From contig CM055100.1 in assembly GCA_029204225.1 (NCBI GenBank), positions 2,489,188 to 2,553,187 of the forward strand: a stretch of 64,000 nt of DNA, given 5' to 3'. Origin of the DNA: Diphasiastrum complanatum (lineage: Eukaryota; Streptophyta; Lycopodiopsida; Lycopodiales; Lycopodiaceae). Made by a program: the position numbers and the translations under genes. Positions 23,161 through 34,144 of the stretch are shown one piece after another. The notes beneath the pieces were generated by a model. It did no database searches and was not told the DNA's origin. It saw only the letters and a list, made by a program, of their open reading frames with translations. Positions within the stretch are counted from its first letter, which is position 1. Every line of letters begins with the position of its first letter.

Positions 23161-24750
23161 GTCATTAACTTAAGTATATTTACAAATATTGTTAAGGCAG
23201 CCTTCATTCTTATTTCTAAGGCATGCTCACATTTTGTTATGAGTATCTTAAGGTATTTGCCTTCCAACTACATTCTCAAGTTGCCTTGTACTCTCAAAGG
23301 GACACCTAACGCACATTATCATGGCCTGGTTTGAATAATCAAAAGCATTGAACTTCAATGAACTACCCAGTCTGATTTCTTTGAAGGCCACCAATACAAT
23401 TGAAGAATATATTGAAAGACAATATTCAGGTTTCTACAAGCCAGTCTTCAAGGGCCTTTCCAAAGGCAGCCACTCAGTCTTTTCTAAAGGCAAAGTCGCA
23501 CTCTTGAAAGGCATTATTGATATTTAGAAGGGCACCCCTTCCCTCTATTTGGCTTTTTGAGAAAGCTCTGTCTCTCTCTCTCTCTCTCTCTTCGGATTTC
23601 TTTAGGGAACCCATCGGGTTATTTGCCCAGCGCACCTCTTCCATCAACGACAGTTTGTAGGCTTCACTTGTGGTTGTTTCTAAGGAAGCATGGTGCCTCC
23701 ACGCGGATCAGCAGTTGTTTACCAAACTCCTTCCACGCAGCAGATCAGATGTGGCATTCAGCCAACGATAGTCATACCCACTGTAACTGTTATGTGGCTA
23801 TTTCCCAAATTTATTGATAGTTAACAGGGATGGCAGCCCCTTGCGTATCTCTGTTCTTGGATATGGCATCATTTTTCAATTTCTTTTGTCATTCTTCTAC
23901 GCAGACAGCTAGGTGGTTTCTACTTTCAGCCACTCTTCCACCCTAGATCTTCAATGGCTATTTTGAATTAGCTACCAACACATCTCTTACATGGCAGTTT
24001 GCAGGCTTTTAGGTAATCGTTTAGTACATTCCAAGCAACTGTTTACAAGCATGTCGGCTGTTTACAATGGCCAGTGACCTTCTCCATCGTTACATTGGGC
24101 TATTTTTCTACAGGTTGCAGCCTACAGTCGCATCTTTTCCAGCAAGACCATTTTTAACTGCTCTACATGTTGTGACAGACTTCTATTGGTCTACAAACAC
24201 CTTGTTCCACTTGGCAAAATCCCATTTGCTTGTTCTATGCAGCAGTTATTGGCACCTCTTCTGTATCACGAGTTTCATCCTGGCTATATGAAGCCAAGCC
24301 TCTGCATTTTTATTACTCATTCATGTCTTGCAGATTTGCTTTGCTCTTAGGAAGAAGGAGCAGAGAGTGACAGACTTTGTGGCTTATGCCATTGTACTTT
24401 CTTTTTCCTATGAATAAATCAGAACATCCATGCTTTGTTTTTTTATTCTGAATGATCCTATGAATGTCATTGTGATTCTGTTGAATAATGGACTCTACAT
24501 TCTGTAGATTTGTAACTAGTTTTAACCAGTATTAATTGAATTATACAGTGGATCAGGATTCATTTTACAGAACTCTAGAGTAGCAAGTTTATCTTGGCTA
24601 TTGAGGGACAAGATAGTTCATTGTAAGTATTGTCAGAGCAATCATTTGGCCTTGTGAAATATGATGTATTGTCCAAGTTGAAACCTGGTTTATAGTGCAT
24701 AGGTCTTTTTCTTGGCCCTGTTTGTGATCTTTGATGAGAAAAAAAAGTGA
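23161..24750. other. Intergenic, no gene seen
   Basis: No supported coding motif. A short CT tract occurs at about 23568-23590. The segment between the GC-rich island and the copia A1 LTR is unassigned. Confidence 0.5.
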
Positions 24751-24759
24751 TTGACTGAT

Positions 24760-25686
24760 GAGAAATTCGTCGAATTCGCAAAACTTTCGCGAAGGCGAAT
24801 CAATCACGACTCTCTTCAGCTCGGATGGAGTTCAGATGCGACCGCTGGACACTGCTAGTTGAGTCGCTCCTACAATCCTCCAGAGTGTAGGTAGTCACTA
24901 CTGATCTACGTTCATAAATTTAATATAGCATTCGACTTAGTTTTAACCAAATTGCGGAATTCAAGTGAACAAGAAAACTCAGACATATGAAATATCAGCA
25001 TAAGCATTCAACATTCAAGATCAGACACAACAAGAATATAATCTATATTAATTTTTTCTGATTTCTTCAAGCACTGCATGCGAATCCATGCAGTGCATTG
25101 GCGTGAAAAAAACATGGTTCTCTCACAAGTAGTAGTCTCGCTTCACTAGCGGACAGTTGGATCTTCTGATCCTAGACAAAATTGTCTTCGCGCGCAGGCG
25201 AACATGTATTCTGTATATCGTCTTGATTGCTTACTAGCATCAAACTTCTTCACTCTATTACACTCTGTGTATTCTGTTTTGATCTATATGTCAGGTATGA
25301 TCCAGTAAGTACGGTCTCTCTGTGTAAATCTAAGATTAGAGTGATTAAGCATCTACAACTAACCAGAGAATTACAAGAGTGACAGATTAGCCATGACCTA
25401 GGGAATATCTGCTAACGTCATGCCATCAGATCAGATTACTGTACTTCTGGGTACTAGAGTGATCTTTGGTGGTACTCCTTGGGGTGTGAGCGCTGAATGG
25501 GTTTCGTTTACCTCGTCTGCCTTCTTTCTACTGGACCGTGAGGGAATCTCGTTCGTGGATCTTTCGTGTTCGCGAACCTTTGTCTCCGTTGACTTTCGCG
25601 TTCGCGAAACTCTTTGTGTTTCGTGTCTCTAGACGTTCGAGTTCGCAAAGGGCTGAAAGCTAGCAAGGCTTTGTAATCAGAAACAT
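24760..25686 (-). repeat. Candidate 3' LTR of copia A1
   Basis: Downstream of the A1 RNase H on the minus strand, a purine tract (GAGAGGGAGCTAAAG) is followed by TGTTTCTGATTAC, a plausible LTR start. The block shares several stretches with the region left of copia A2 (53.8-54.8 kb), for example GCAGATTAGCCA followed by GACCTAG and GTATCTAC-type sequence. The far boundary is uncertain. Confidence 0.4.
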
Positions 25687-26730
25687 TTTGTTTCTTTAGC
25701 TCCCTCTCAAAGCATGATAGCTTTGCGATCCCGAGACTGCTCCTTTGTCTCTCAAAGAGTCCTTTGTCCAGGGCCTTTGTGAAGATGTCAGCAACCATGT
25801 CTTTTGTTCCTATGAAGGTGGTTTGCATCATCTTCTTTTCAATCAGATCCCTGATCAAGTGATACTTGATCGCAATGTACTTCATTCTAGAATGGAACAC
25901 GAGATCTTTTGTCAGGTGTATTGTGGAGGTGTTATCCATCTGCAAGACCAGAGGCTCATTCCTTGTTTCCCCCAATTCGTCCAGGAACTGCCTTAGCCAA
26001 ATTATTTCGTTGGCCATCTTCGCTGCTGCTACGTACTCTGCTTCACAGGATGACTAGACTACAACGGTCTGCTTCTTGCTGACCCAGAGAACTGCTACTC
26101 CTGATGCGATGGTGCATCTTCTTGAGATGCTTTTACAATCGTCCTTGAGAGATGCCCAGCTAGCATCGCTGTAGGAAAGTATCCTGAAACCTGCACCATG
26201 ACAATAACACAAGCCATAATCCCTTGTTGATTGAAGATATTGCAAAATTCGTTTCACAATCTTCCAATGTGTCGAGCCTGGATTTGTACAGAATTGGCTC
26301 ATCCTGAATACTGCATAGGCAATATCCGTGTGTTGTCTGCAAGGTACATCAGTGATCTTATCAGCTTCTTGTAAGGTGTGAGCTGAATCTGTTCCCTCTC
26401 TTCCTCAGTCCTTGGATAGTCATCATTCGTTAGCACCATCCCTACGAGCATTGGAATGTTCGCTCCTTTGCAGTTCAGTATTCCAAAGTCCTCTAGGATC
26501 TTCTAGGTGTATCTGGACTGGTGAATGTATAACTTACCTCCCTCATAGTCCCTCTCAATCTGTAAGCCTAGGTAACACCTAGCTTCTCCCAGATCCACTA
26601 TCTCAAAATGTTTCAAGATGTCTATCTTCACCTCAACAATTAGCTGCTCATTCCTACAAAGTATTAGAGTGTCGTCCACATATACAGCCACTATGATGAT
26701 CTGCCCATCTGTAATTCTGACATACACATT
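25687..26730 (-). pseudogene. Copia A1 reverse transcriptase tail and RNase H
   Basis: Minus-strand frames give an RT segment with YVDDTLIL at about 26660-26690, then LGLQIERDYEGGKL. RNase H follows with SYSDASWA, SKKQT, SCEAEYVA (interrupted by a stop at about 26055), QMDNTS and ADIFTKALDKG. Homology to copia A2 at 54.8-56.3 kb is clear. It ends abruptly at 26730, where plus-strand gypsy sequence begins. The missing 5' half and several stops make this a dead remnant. Confidence 0.85.
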
Positions 26731-27680
26731 GCTCGGACGTCTGAACAATGTTCAGAAGAAGAGTAAAGAATCCCTTTACAAATATACACGAAAGGTTAAA
26801 AATCTCATAGGAAAACTAACCGGTGTATATCCTGTTGATATGCAGATCAAATGGTTTTTGGCTAGTTTACCACCAAAGATTGATCAAAATTGCAAACAAG
26901 GGGACATGACCTCCTTAGCAGCAATAATAGCTAGTGCCGAAAATTTCAAGACCTCGAAACTAGCACGAAAGCAATGATCAACTAAGAAATCTCGAAAGTC
27001 AAAGACTGATTCTAGTGACAGCAATGATGATTCAGATTTTGATTCAAGTATTAGTTCTTCAAGCTCAAAATCTGAAGGCAACGATTCATCAGAATCAGAA
27101 GCTAACAAAGGAGAGAGAAAGAATAAACGACGAACTAAATGAAAGGATGACACGAAAGTTGTCGAGGATAAGTAGTCAACTTCTAAAGCTGAAAAGCTTT
27201 GGAAGAGTAATATGGCTGACCTTAATAAAAAGTTTAATGACTTGAAAGTGCAAATCTCTAAAGTTGCAGATAAAAGACCGAAAACATCTTCTTCCAACTC
27301 AGGAATGTGGTTACGAAATGTGGAACTTCAGGACACACCAAGGAAGACTGCACCAATGTGAATGTCAAATACATTGAAGATCCTACCCAGGAGGTACTTT
27401 TTATTTTTCAAAATGATGCGACTACTAACTATGTTCAGGGTACTGCAGCATCAGCCCAGCAGGACAGACCCAAGTTCGCACCAAAAAGACATAATCCTCC
27501 TGAATTTGTTGGACCAGTGAAGTCTCAAACCGCGACTAAACCAGTGTCGAGCAACTACTATAACTGTGGAGAGCTGTGGAGTCTTATGATCTCACATTAT
27601 CCAAATTTTGTCATATATTGTAAAAAAATCTCAATTTCCATGTATATAAAATGTGCTATAGTGCCTAAATACATGTAAAG
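26731..27680 (+). pseudogene. Ty3/gypsy element F gag with zinc knuckle
   Basis: The plus strand encodes SLYKYTRKVKNLIGKLTG and then a WFLASLPPKI block, typical of Ty3 gag capsid regions. A Ser/Asp/Glu-rich stretch follows. A zinc knuckle (KCGTSGHTKEDC, at about 27315-27355) lies in a new frame, and a degenerate second one begins with YNCGEL near 27560. Stops at about 26976 and 27140 and a frameshift near 27300 break the frame. The 5' end is lost at the junction with copia A1. Confidence 0.75.
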
Positions 27681-27769
27681 GCCTATTTCGCACTTTGTAA
27701 ATTCATATTTTGAGTAGAAGTTGCGACGTTCTAAAGAGATGCAATTTAGATAATAACCAATATTATAAA

Positions 27770-28393
27770 AAAAAAATTAAGCAATTTTTGCAAAATAAAA
27801 AGAGAAGAAAAGCAAAGTTACCAGTAGTCAACATAGGATTAGTTAATTATGGTGATGAAGGCCAACCAGAGATTCAAGTAGTAATTAATGGCTGCATCTT
27901 AAATAATGTACCCATAGATTCCGAATCTAGTGTAAATATAATGGCTAAAGAAACAGCATATGAATTAGGCATTCATCATAGAATAGCACCCACTTTAAGA
28001 CATTTAAGATTAGCCGATGCAACTAGAAGATCACCAATAGGAGAACTATCTCAGGTTATAGTTTATATTGGAGACCATAAGTTTCTTATGGATTTTATAA
28101 TATTAAAAACTATGAGACAATCGACATATAAAGTGTTATTAGGACGACCATGGCTCTATCAGGCCGATGTTATAACCCACTGGAAGAAAAAGGAGATTAC
28201 CTTCAGAGACCAGATGGAGACACCGACAGGAAAAAGTCATAAAAGAATTTCCATATCATGGGAAAAAGATAAGTACGAAGGTGAGACACCTACATCTTCC
28301 TTGAGCTATACTTCGGAGGAAGAAGGGCTTCAGTTAGTAGGGACTGAGGAAGGAAAGAGGTTAGTTACATTAAGAATACCTGCATATCAGTAA
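27770..28393 (+). pseudogene. Gypsy F first retropepsin-like domain
   Basis: An open frame of about 200 codons contains an aspartic protease. The catalytic loop reads IDSESSVNIM where D-S/T-G-S is usual, so the glycine is replaced by Glu. A HLRLADATRR strand follows, then LLGRPWLYQADVITHW, the closing motif. In Ty3 elements this enzyme cuts the polyprotein. The altered loop suggests loss of activity. A second complete copy of the same domain follows immediately downstream. Confidence 0.8.
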
Positions 28394-28399
28394 TAGAGT

Positions 28400-28946
28400 A
28401 GAATATGTAGATAGAGGAGCTTGAGGAGTTCTAGAGATTAGTGCGATCATAGGAGATCAGACCATAGATAGAATACTAATAGACGCAAGATCTAGTATCA
28501 ACCTAGTAACGAAAACAATGGTTAAAGAATTAGGATTAGAAAACCAGATACAACCTATCACTTATCACGAAATCCATTTAGCAGACGCGACCGAGCTAAA
28601 AGGTATTAACGTAGTTATAGAAACATAGACGTTTGTTATGAATTTCCTTGTCATAAATCCAGTAGATACACCACCTTATTCGATATTATTTGGAAGACCA
28701 TGGTTATATCAAGCAGATGCTATTATAAATTGGTCTACCAAACAGATATGTTTTCCAGGTATTCTCATAGCCAGTCCAATAGGGGTTCACCTTTTGAGAT
28801 GGGGTGAGGAGTTAGCTAGACCTGCTAAATCATGGATCAATTTCATAGAATGTTATGAGATTGATGAGGAAGTAGACATACCAATAACATCCGAGTCGAG
28901 AGAAGTTCTGGGTGGAACCAAAGCAAATCTGACCGAGGGATGGTAG
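28400..28946 (+). pseudogene. Gypsy F second, tandem retropepsin-like domain
   Basis: A second domain has the same layout: LIDARSSINLV at the catalytic loop (again lacking Gly), a KELGLENQI helix, IHLADATELKG, a TAG stop at about 28626, then LFGRPWLYQADAIINW. It matches the first domain along its whole length, notably at GRPWLYQAD, but has diverged elsewhere, so the duplication is old. A long tail leads to the RT. Tandem protease domains are not the usual layout of plant Ty3 elements. Confidence 0.75.
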
Positions 28947-28949
28947 ATA

Positions 28950-30121
28950 AAACAAATTATGTAGAAATAGAAACTAATAAAGGTAAGACTTTGAATCTAT
29001 ATAAACACCAATCAGACCAAGAACGTGAAGAGTATATATTGCTTCTTAAAAAATAACAAAATGTGTTTGCTTGGTCGATGGATGATTTAATAGGTATACC
29101 AGTTAAATGGGATGAACATAGAATAGATCTCATTCAAGGAACAATACGTGTTAGGCAACGCCAATATAAATTGAATCCAAAATACTCCTTATTAGACGAA
29201 TTAGATAGATGTCTTAGAGCGGGTATTATATATCCTGTTCTAAGCAGTAAGTGGGTGTCACCAATAGTTATAGTACCTAAGAAGAAGATGGGCAAGATTA
29301 GAGTTTGTCAGGATTTTAGGAAACTAAATGCTGCCACAGCAAAAGATTATCATCCTCTGCCGTATACCGATACTATTCTTGACTAGGTAGCATGACATGA
29401 ACGTTATAGTTTTTTAGATGGATTCTCAAGTTATAACCAAGTTTTTATAAAAGAGGAAGATAGATCCAAAACTACTTTCACCACTGATTGGGGGACATAC
29501 GCATATACGCAAATGTTCTTTGGTATTTGTAATGCACCTGGCACATTCCAACGTATGATGACAAATATTTTTCAAAAAAATTTATGAAAGTTTTTAGAAA
29601 TTTTTATGGATGACTTTTGTGTCTATTCATCAACTAAAAACCATTTAGATGCATTAGAGAAAACGTTGAGAAGATGTCAAGAGACATCTCTTAAACTGCA
29701 TCCAGCTAAGTGTTACTTTGGGATGAGGGAAGGCATCCTTTTAGGGCATAAAATTTCGAAGGATAGTATACAAGCCGACATCGAAAAAATAAAAATGAGT
29801 TTAGAATTATTAGAACCAACCAATTTAAGAGAGCTTAGAGGTTTTCTAGGACATGTAGGTTACTATTAGAGGATAATTAAAGATTATGCTATAATAGTAA
29901 CCCCTTAACAAGTTTACTAAAAAACTCTGTTGAGTACCATTGGACACAGGACCATCAGCAAGCTTTTGATCAATTGAAACAGTCATTGGTAGAAGCCACT
30001 GGGGTTAGACCTCCAAATTGGGCTAAAAAGTTCCATGTATATGTAGACACATCATCTTTTGCGATAGGTGTAGTGCTTAGTCGAAAAGATGACCAAAATA
30101 TAGATTATCCAATTTCAAATA
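28950..30121 (+). pseudogene. Gypsy F reverse transcriptase and RNase H start
   Basis: RT motifs run in order: VSPIVIVPKKK, IRVCQDFRKLNAAT, FLDGFSSYNQVF, the FFGICNAPGTFQRMM block, and the catalytic FMDDFCVYS at about 29606-29632. HPAKCYFG, LLGHKIS and LRELRGFLGHVGYY follow. RNase H begins with FHVYVDTSSFAIG at about 30030. Stops at 29384, 29585 and 29867 break the frame. The Ty3 RNase H is cut after DDQNIDYPI, where copia sequence takes over in the same frame. Confidence 0.88.
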
Positions 30122-30825
30122 TCATGCTATGGTCGAGGAGGAGCTTCATTTTGCAAGTCAAAGGCATAGATTATGATGAAACCTTTGCACCTGTTGCAAA
30201 GCTTGTGACCATTAGATTAATCATATGTCTTGCAACTTCTTTTAAATGGGAGCTCTTCCAACTTGATGTGACAAAAGCTTTCTTGAATGGATTCTTTGAA
30301 GAGGAAATCTACATGTGCCAACCCGAGGGCTTCATCAAAGATGGAGAAGAAGACAAGGTGTGTCTCTTGAATAAGAGTCTTTATGGACTCAAGCAAGCAC
30401 CAAGAGCATGGTACTCTAGGTTGCATTCCTATCTTATTTCCATTGGATTTGTTGTAAGTTTTAATGAACCATCATTGTACTACAAATGTAATGATGGAAA
30501 GATCATTATCTTAGTTTTATATGTTGATGACATTATACTCACAGGAAATGATCTAGATGGCATCAAGAATGTAAAAGGTTCCTTGTCTAGTGAATTTAAG
30601 ATGGTAGATCTAGGACTTCTTAAAGTTATACTTGGAATAGAAGTCACTAGAGGTGATGATTTTACCTTCATATGTCAATCTAAGTATGCTAGATCAATCT
30701 TAGCAAGATTTGGCATGATTGATTGTAAAGGAGTTGAAACTCCTATGGAACTAAGTGTAAAAGTTTCTAAGGAAAAGCGTCCTTTGAGGACATCACTACC
30801 TATAGAATGCTTATTGGTTTCTTGA
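29974..30825 (+). pseudogene. Chimeric open frame, Ty3 RNase H fused to Ty1/copia RT
   Basis: One uninterrupted frame of 283 codons starts in gypsy F RNase H (VDTSSFAIGVVLSRKDD, about residues 24-40) and passes, at about 30115-30145, into copia RT. The copia part has GIDYDETFAPVAKLVT, QLDVTKAFLNG, YGLKQAPRAWY and the catalytic YVDDIILTG at about 30521-30547. The copia RT lacks its first fingers motifs. It ends at a TGA at about 30825. I do not infer a functional protein; it is most simply a recombination product. Confidence 0.85.
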
Positions 30826-31365
30826 TATATATACTTAACCATCACTAGACCAGATCTTAGTTTTTGTGTTGGCAAGTTGAGTCAATACATGCAAAGTCCA
30901 TTATTATGTCATTGGAAAGGAGCAAAAAGGGGATTAAGGTACATCTCGGCTACAAAAGACTTTGGCATAGTTTATGAAAGGACTAATATTTGTTTGAGAG
31001 CATATTCGGACTCAAGTTTTGCAGGGGACAAGATGGATAGAAGATCCATAAGTGCATTTGCTACATTCTTATGTGGAGGAGCTATATCTTGGCTTTCCAA
31101 AAAGCAAGATACCATCTCTCTTTCATCAACAGAATCCAAATATAAAGCTATGACAACAACAACAAAGGACGTTCTTTGGCTTAAAAGGCTTTTGGAGGAG
31201 CTACATGTGATCAAGGATGAAGACATTCCATGCATATATTGTGATAATCAAGCAGCTCAACAACTTGCAAACAATCCAGTCTTTCAGGCTCGAACAAAGC
31301 ACATCGAGATTGCACATCATTTCATGAGGGAGAAAGTGCAAGAAAAGGAGAATAGAAGTGATTAG
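30826..31365 (+). pseudogene. Copia B RNase H
   Basis: This continues copia B after one stop. It reads LTITRPDLSFCVGKLSQYM and then RNase H with YSDSSFAGDKMDRRSIS, ISWLSKKQDTISLSSTESKYKAM, YCDNQAAQQLA and the HFMREKV end. The catalytic acidic positions are in place. It is truncated after REKVQEKE and followed directly by the RT end of another copia copy, so a second junction lies at about 31350-31385. Confidence 0.85.
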
Positions 31366-31379
31366 ATCTTCTCAATCTA

Positions 31380-32208
31380 CTTTATTTGTCAAGAAAAGTA
31401 TGCTAATTCTATTCTATAAAGATTTCATATGGTATATGCAAAAGCTTGTGATACACCTATAGAGTCATTCAATGTAAAGCTAATTATAAGAGGTAATGAA
31501 AGATCCTTCGAGGACATTACTCTCTATGGGAAGCTAGTTGGTTCACTCATCTATCTAACCATTACAAGACCAGATCTAAGCTATTGTGTTGGAAGATTGA
31601 GCCAATTCATGCAAGATCCTAGTGAGCATTGGAAGCTAGGGAAACGAGTTTTGAGGCACATCATTAGAACTGGAGATTTGGCATATTGTATGAGGGATCA
31701 TCACCTAACTTGTTTGGATTTCTAGATTCGGACTATGCTGGAGATATAATGGATAGGAGATCCATTAGTGATCATTGTATTCTCATAGGTGATGGAGCTA
31801 TATCATGGATGTCGAAGAAACAAGCCACTATCTCATTGTCATCTAGTGAGGCCGAGTACAAAGCTCTTACACATTGCACAAAGGAGATGGTATAGATCAA
31901 GAGGATGATCAAGGATCTTCACTTGTTGGATTTTTCAGAGAGATCAATCATATTTTGTGACAATCCATCAGCCCAAAGGTTGGCAACCAATCCTACCTCT
32001 CATGCTAGGAGCAAGCATATTGAGGTGCCATATCACTTTGTGAGGGAGCAAGTCATGGCAAAGGAGGTGGAGCTTTAACATGTGTCCTCAAGGGAATGTG
32101 TAGCTGATATCTTCACCAAAGGATTGGGAAAGGACTTGCTCATAAAGCGTAGGACTTCACTTGGAGTGTTTTCAAAGTTTATATTAAAACTAGTTGAAGA
32201 GGAATTGT
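31380..32208 (+). pseudogene. Copia C-prime RT end and RNase H
   Basis: It starts with the end of a copia RT (ICQEKYANSIL) and continues with [21 protein letters not shown]. RNase H follows with LDSDYAGDIMDRRSIS, ISWMSKKQATISLSSSEAEYKAL, CDNPSAQRLA and ADIFTKGLGKDL. It closely resembles the RNase H of element C (48.6-49.1 kb). A frameshift near 31690 and stops at about 31725 and 31889 inactivate it. A purine tract (GAAGAGGA) and TGTGAAAG mark the 3' end. Confidence 0.85.
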
Positions 32209-32502
32209 GAAAGATTTCAACTAGTTTGAGTTAGAATTAAAGTAGAATCACTGTGCTACTGTACTGTGGGTCCTATCAGTCGATAAGGATCAATTGGCCT
32301 CGCCTCGAGGCAAGTCGACGGGACACGCGTCCCGCCAACGATAACTTGGGTCATGCATGGATTGCCTGAGCGAACAACTAAATGTATAGTTTAATTTCAT
32401 TTTGAGAAATACAGTTGCTATGTGAGCTTGTTGTGGAGAGTGTTTTCTGTCTGTGTTACTGTGTAGCATGATCTGTGGCCCTGTTCGAAGCAAATTCTAA
32501 GT
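32206..32502 (+). repeat. Candidate LTR of copia C-prime followed by a PBS-like site
   Basis: TGTGAAAGATTTCAACTAG begins right after the purine tract and resembles the LTR start of element C for about 25 bases before diverging. At 32503 the sequence TGGTATTAGAGTC resembles the initiator-Met primer site TGGTATCAGAGC. An LTR flanked by a 3' end on its left and a PBS on its right implies tandem elements or a recombined LTR. The right boundary is approximate. Confidence 0.45.
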
Positions 32503-32515
32503 TGGTATTAGAGTC

Positions 32516-33640
32516 ATACAAGGAGTGTACACAATACAACATCGCCATTGAAGAGAGCTTTAGGAGAACTATCTTCTGAGAGTTCAGGGCACTGGTGCAA
32601 AGAGTTTAGCACACAGAAGCTTGGTGAGCTTGAGACTGTGTGAGGATTCAGAGACGAGAGTTGTCGGCTGAATCAGAACCTCAACAAATGGAATTTTGAA
32701 ATTACGAAGGAAGGCTACTTGGTGTTTGCAGTCAGTGTGCATTCAATCAGACACTATTTGACAAACAGATTGAAGCAACACACTCCTATAGTAGGTCGAC
32801 CTCAGAGGAATAGGATAGGCATGTCAGAGGACTGTGAATAGGAAGTCAAGATTAGTTTTCTGAGAAAAACCCTGGCCTAGGGTTTGGAAGCTCAAAAAAA
32901 AGAATTTCTCTCCATTCTGAATCATTTTGAAAGCTATGAAATTCCAGAGGAGGGCGCCCTAGTAGTGCAAATCAGATCTGAGAAGCCTGTGGCTGGCCGT
33001 GGAGGCGTGAGGGTGCTGGATCAACTCACTGAGGGAAGCCATATCCAAAAACATTGAGAAAAGGGAGTAGAAGAGCTCGGATAGCTCGCGCGCAACTAGG
33101 GCAAGGGAAACCGTAGCATCTCCAGGTGTGTAGCGGCTATAGGGCTCCACCATTAGTGCACAGATCCGGCCGAAACCGTTGGATAAAGCATCATCAACAT
33201 CGACGGTCAAGATCACGCTACTCAGAATGAGTACCCACCATCGGATCAAAGCTGATCGTTGGATCTCCTTAAATCCACTTGAATTTCAATGGAAGGGGCC
33301 TGAAGTGCAATTCACATTGCAACTTAATTCAAAATTTTCAAAGTGAAAGTTGAACTGGGTCCCAAGTTCATGAAAGGGGAAGTTTCTTCACTCTGAAGAA
33401 ACAGTTCAAAAACTAGAAAAGTCCCTATTTTTGGATCCTTTGTCCGTTTTGACCCAAATGAAAGGCTATAACCTCCAAACGAAGGGCACTCGGACTGTAC
33501 CTACAAGTATGGTACAACAAAACAGAGTGATTGTAGCAAAGAAAGTGTCCGGAGTGCACCAAAAGTGATTTCACCATTCCATTGGACACGTAGTTGGGAG
33601 TTGATGCCACTCTGACTATCGCTATGTAAAGTCGTGGGAT
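32516..33640. other. No gene seen; possible leader of a lost copia element
   Basis: Follows the PBS-like site but shows no gag motif in any frame. It may be a leader or unrelated flank. Several short minus-strand frames here lack known motifs. Confidence 0.45.
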
Positions 33641-33644
33641 TTTT

Positions 33645-34140
33645 CTACTTCATGCCAATTTCTTCCAAGATTTGTCTCAACCATATAGCTTCTTGTACTA
33701 CACTACACATTGCCTTATACTCTGCTTCTGTGGTGGAAAGAGCAATTGTACTTTGCTTCTTACTAGACCAAGAAAGGCAACTACCACAAAACTGGAATAC
33801 ATACCATGTGGTGGATCTATGATCATCATAGTCACCTCCCCAATCCGCATCCACATAGCCACACAACTCAGGTAAACCATCATGCTTCCTGTAAATCAAG
33901 CCATACTCTTAAGTGCCTTTCACATAACACAAAATGCGTTTAGCTGCCTTCCAATGCGTTTCCGTAGGTGCTGCCATAAACCGACTTACAATGCCAACAG
34001 CATAGCATATATTTGGTCTAGTCATGGTAAGGTAAATCAAGCTCCCTACTAACTGTCTATACAGCGTAGCATCAAATGACTGTGACTCATCAAGCTTAGA
34101 AAGCTTTTACCTGGTTGAATAGGAGTGTTTACTGGTTTGC
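33645..34140 (-). pseudogene. Copia E RT end and RNase H, frameshifted
   Basis: The minus strand shows CGYVDADWGGDYDDHRST, SWSSKKQSTIALSTTEAEYKAM and WLRQILEEIG, the first half of copia RNase H. Upstream of it, in shifted frames, are the remains of the RT C-terminus, such as the [11 protein letters not shown]-type block near 34010. The C-terminal CDNQ part is gone. Confidence 0.8.
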
Positions 34141-34144
34141 AATC

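Noticed and set aside
26731-30121. Endogenous pararetrovirus (caulimovirid) instead of gypsy F
   Set aside because: The RT has the Ty3 motif set (FLDGFSSYNQ, FMDDF) and gag-PR-RT-RH order, with no movement-protein motif.
32959-33249. 96-codon minus-strand frame
   Set aside because: No domain and no continuation. It lies between two copia remnants and is likely to be chance.
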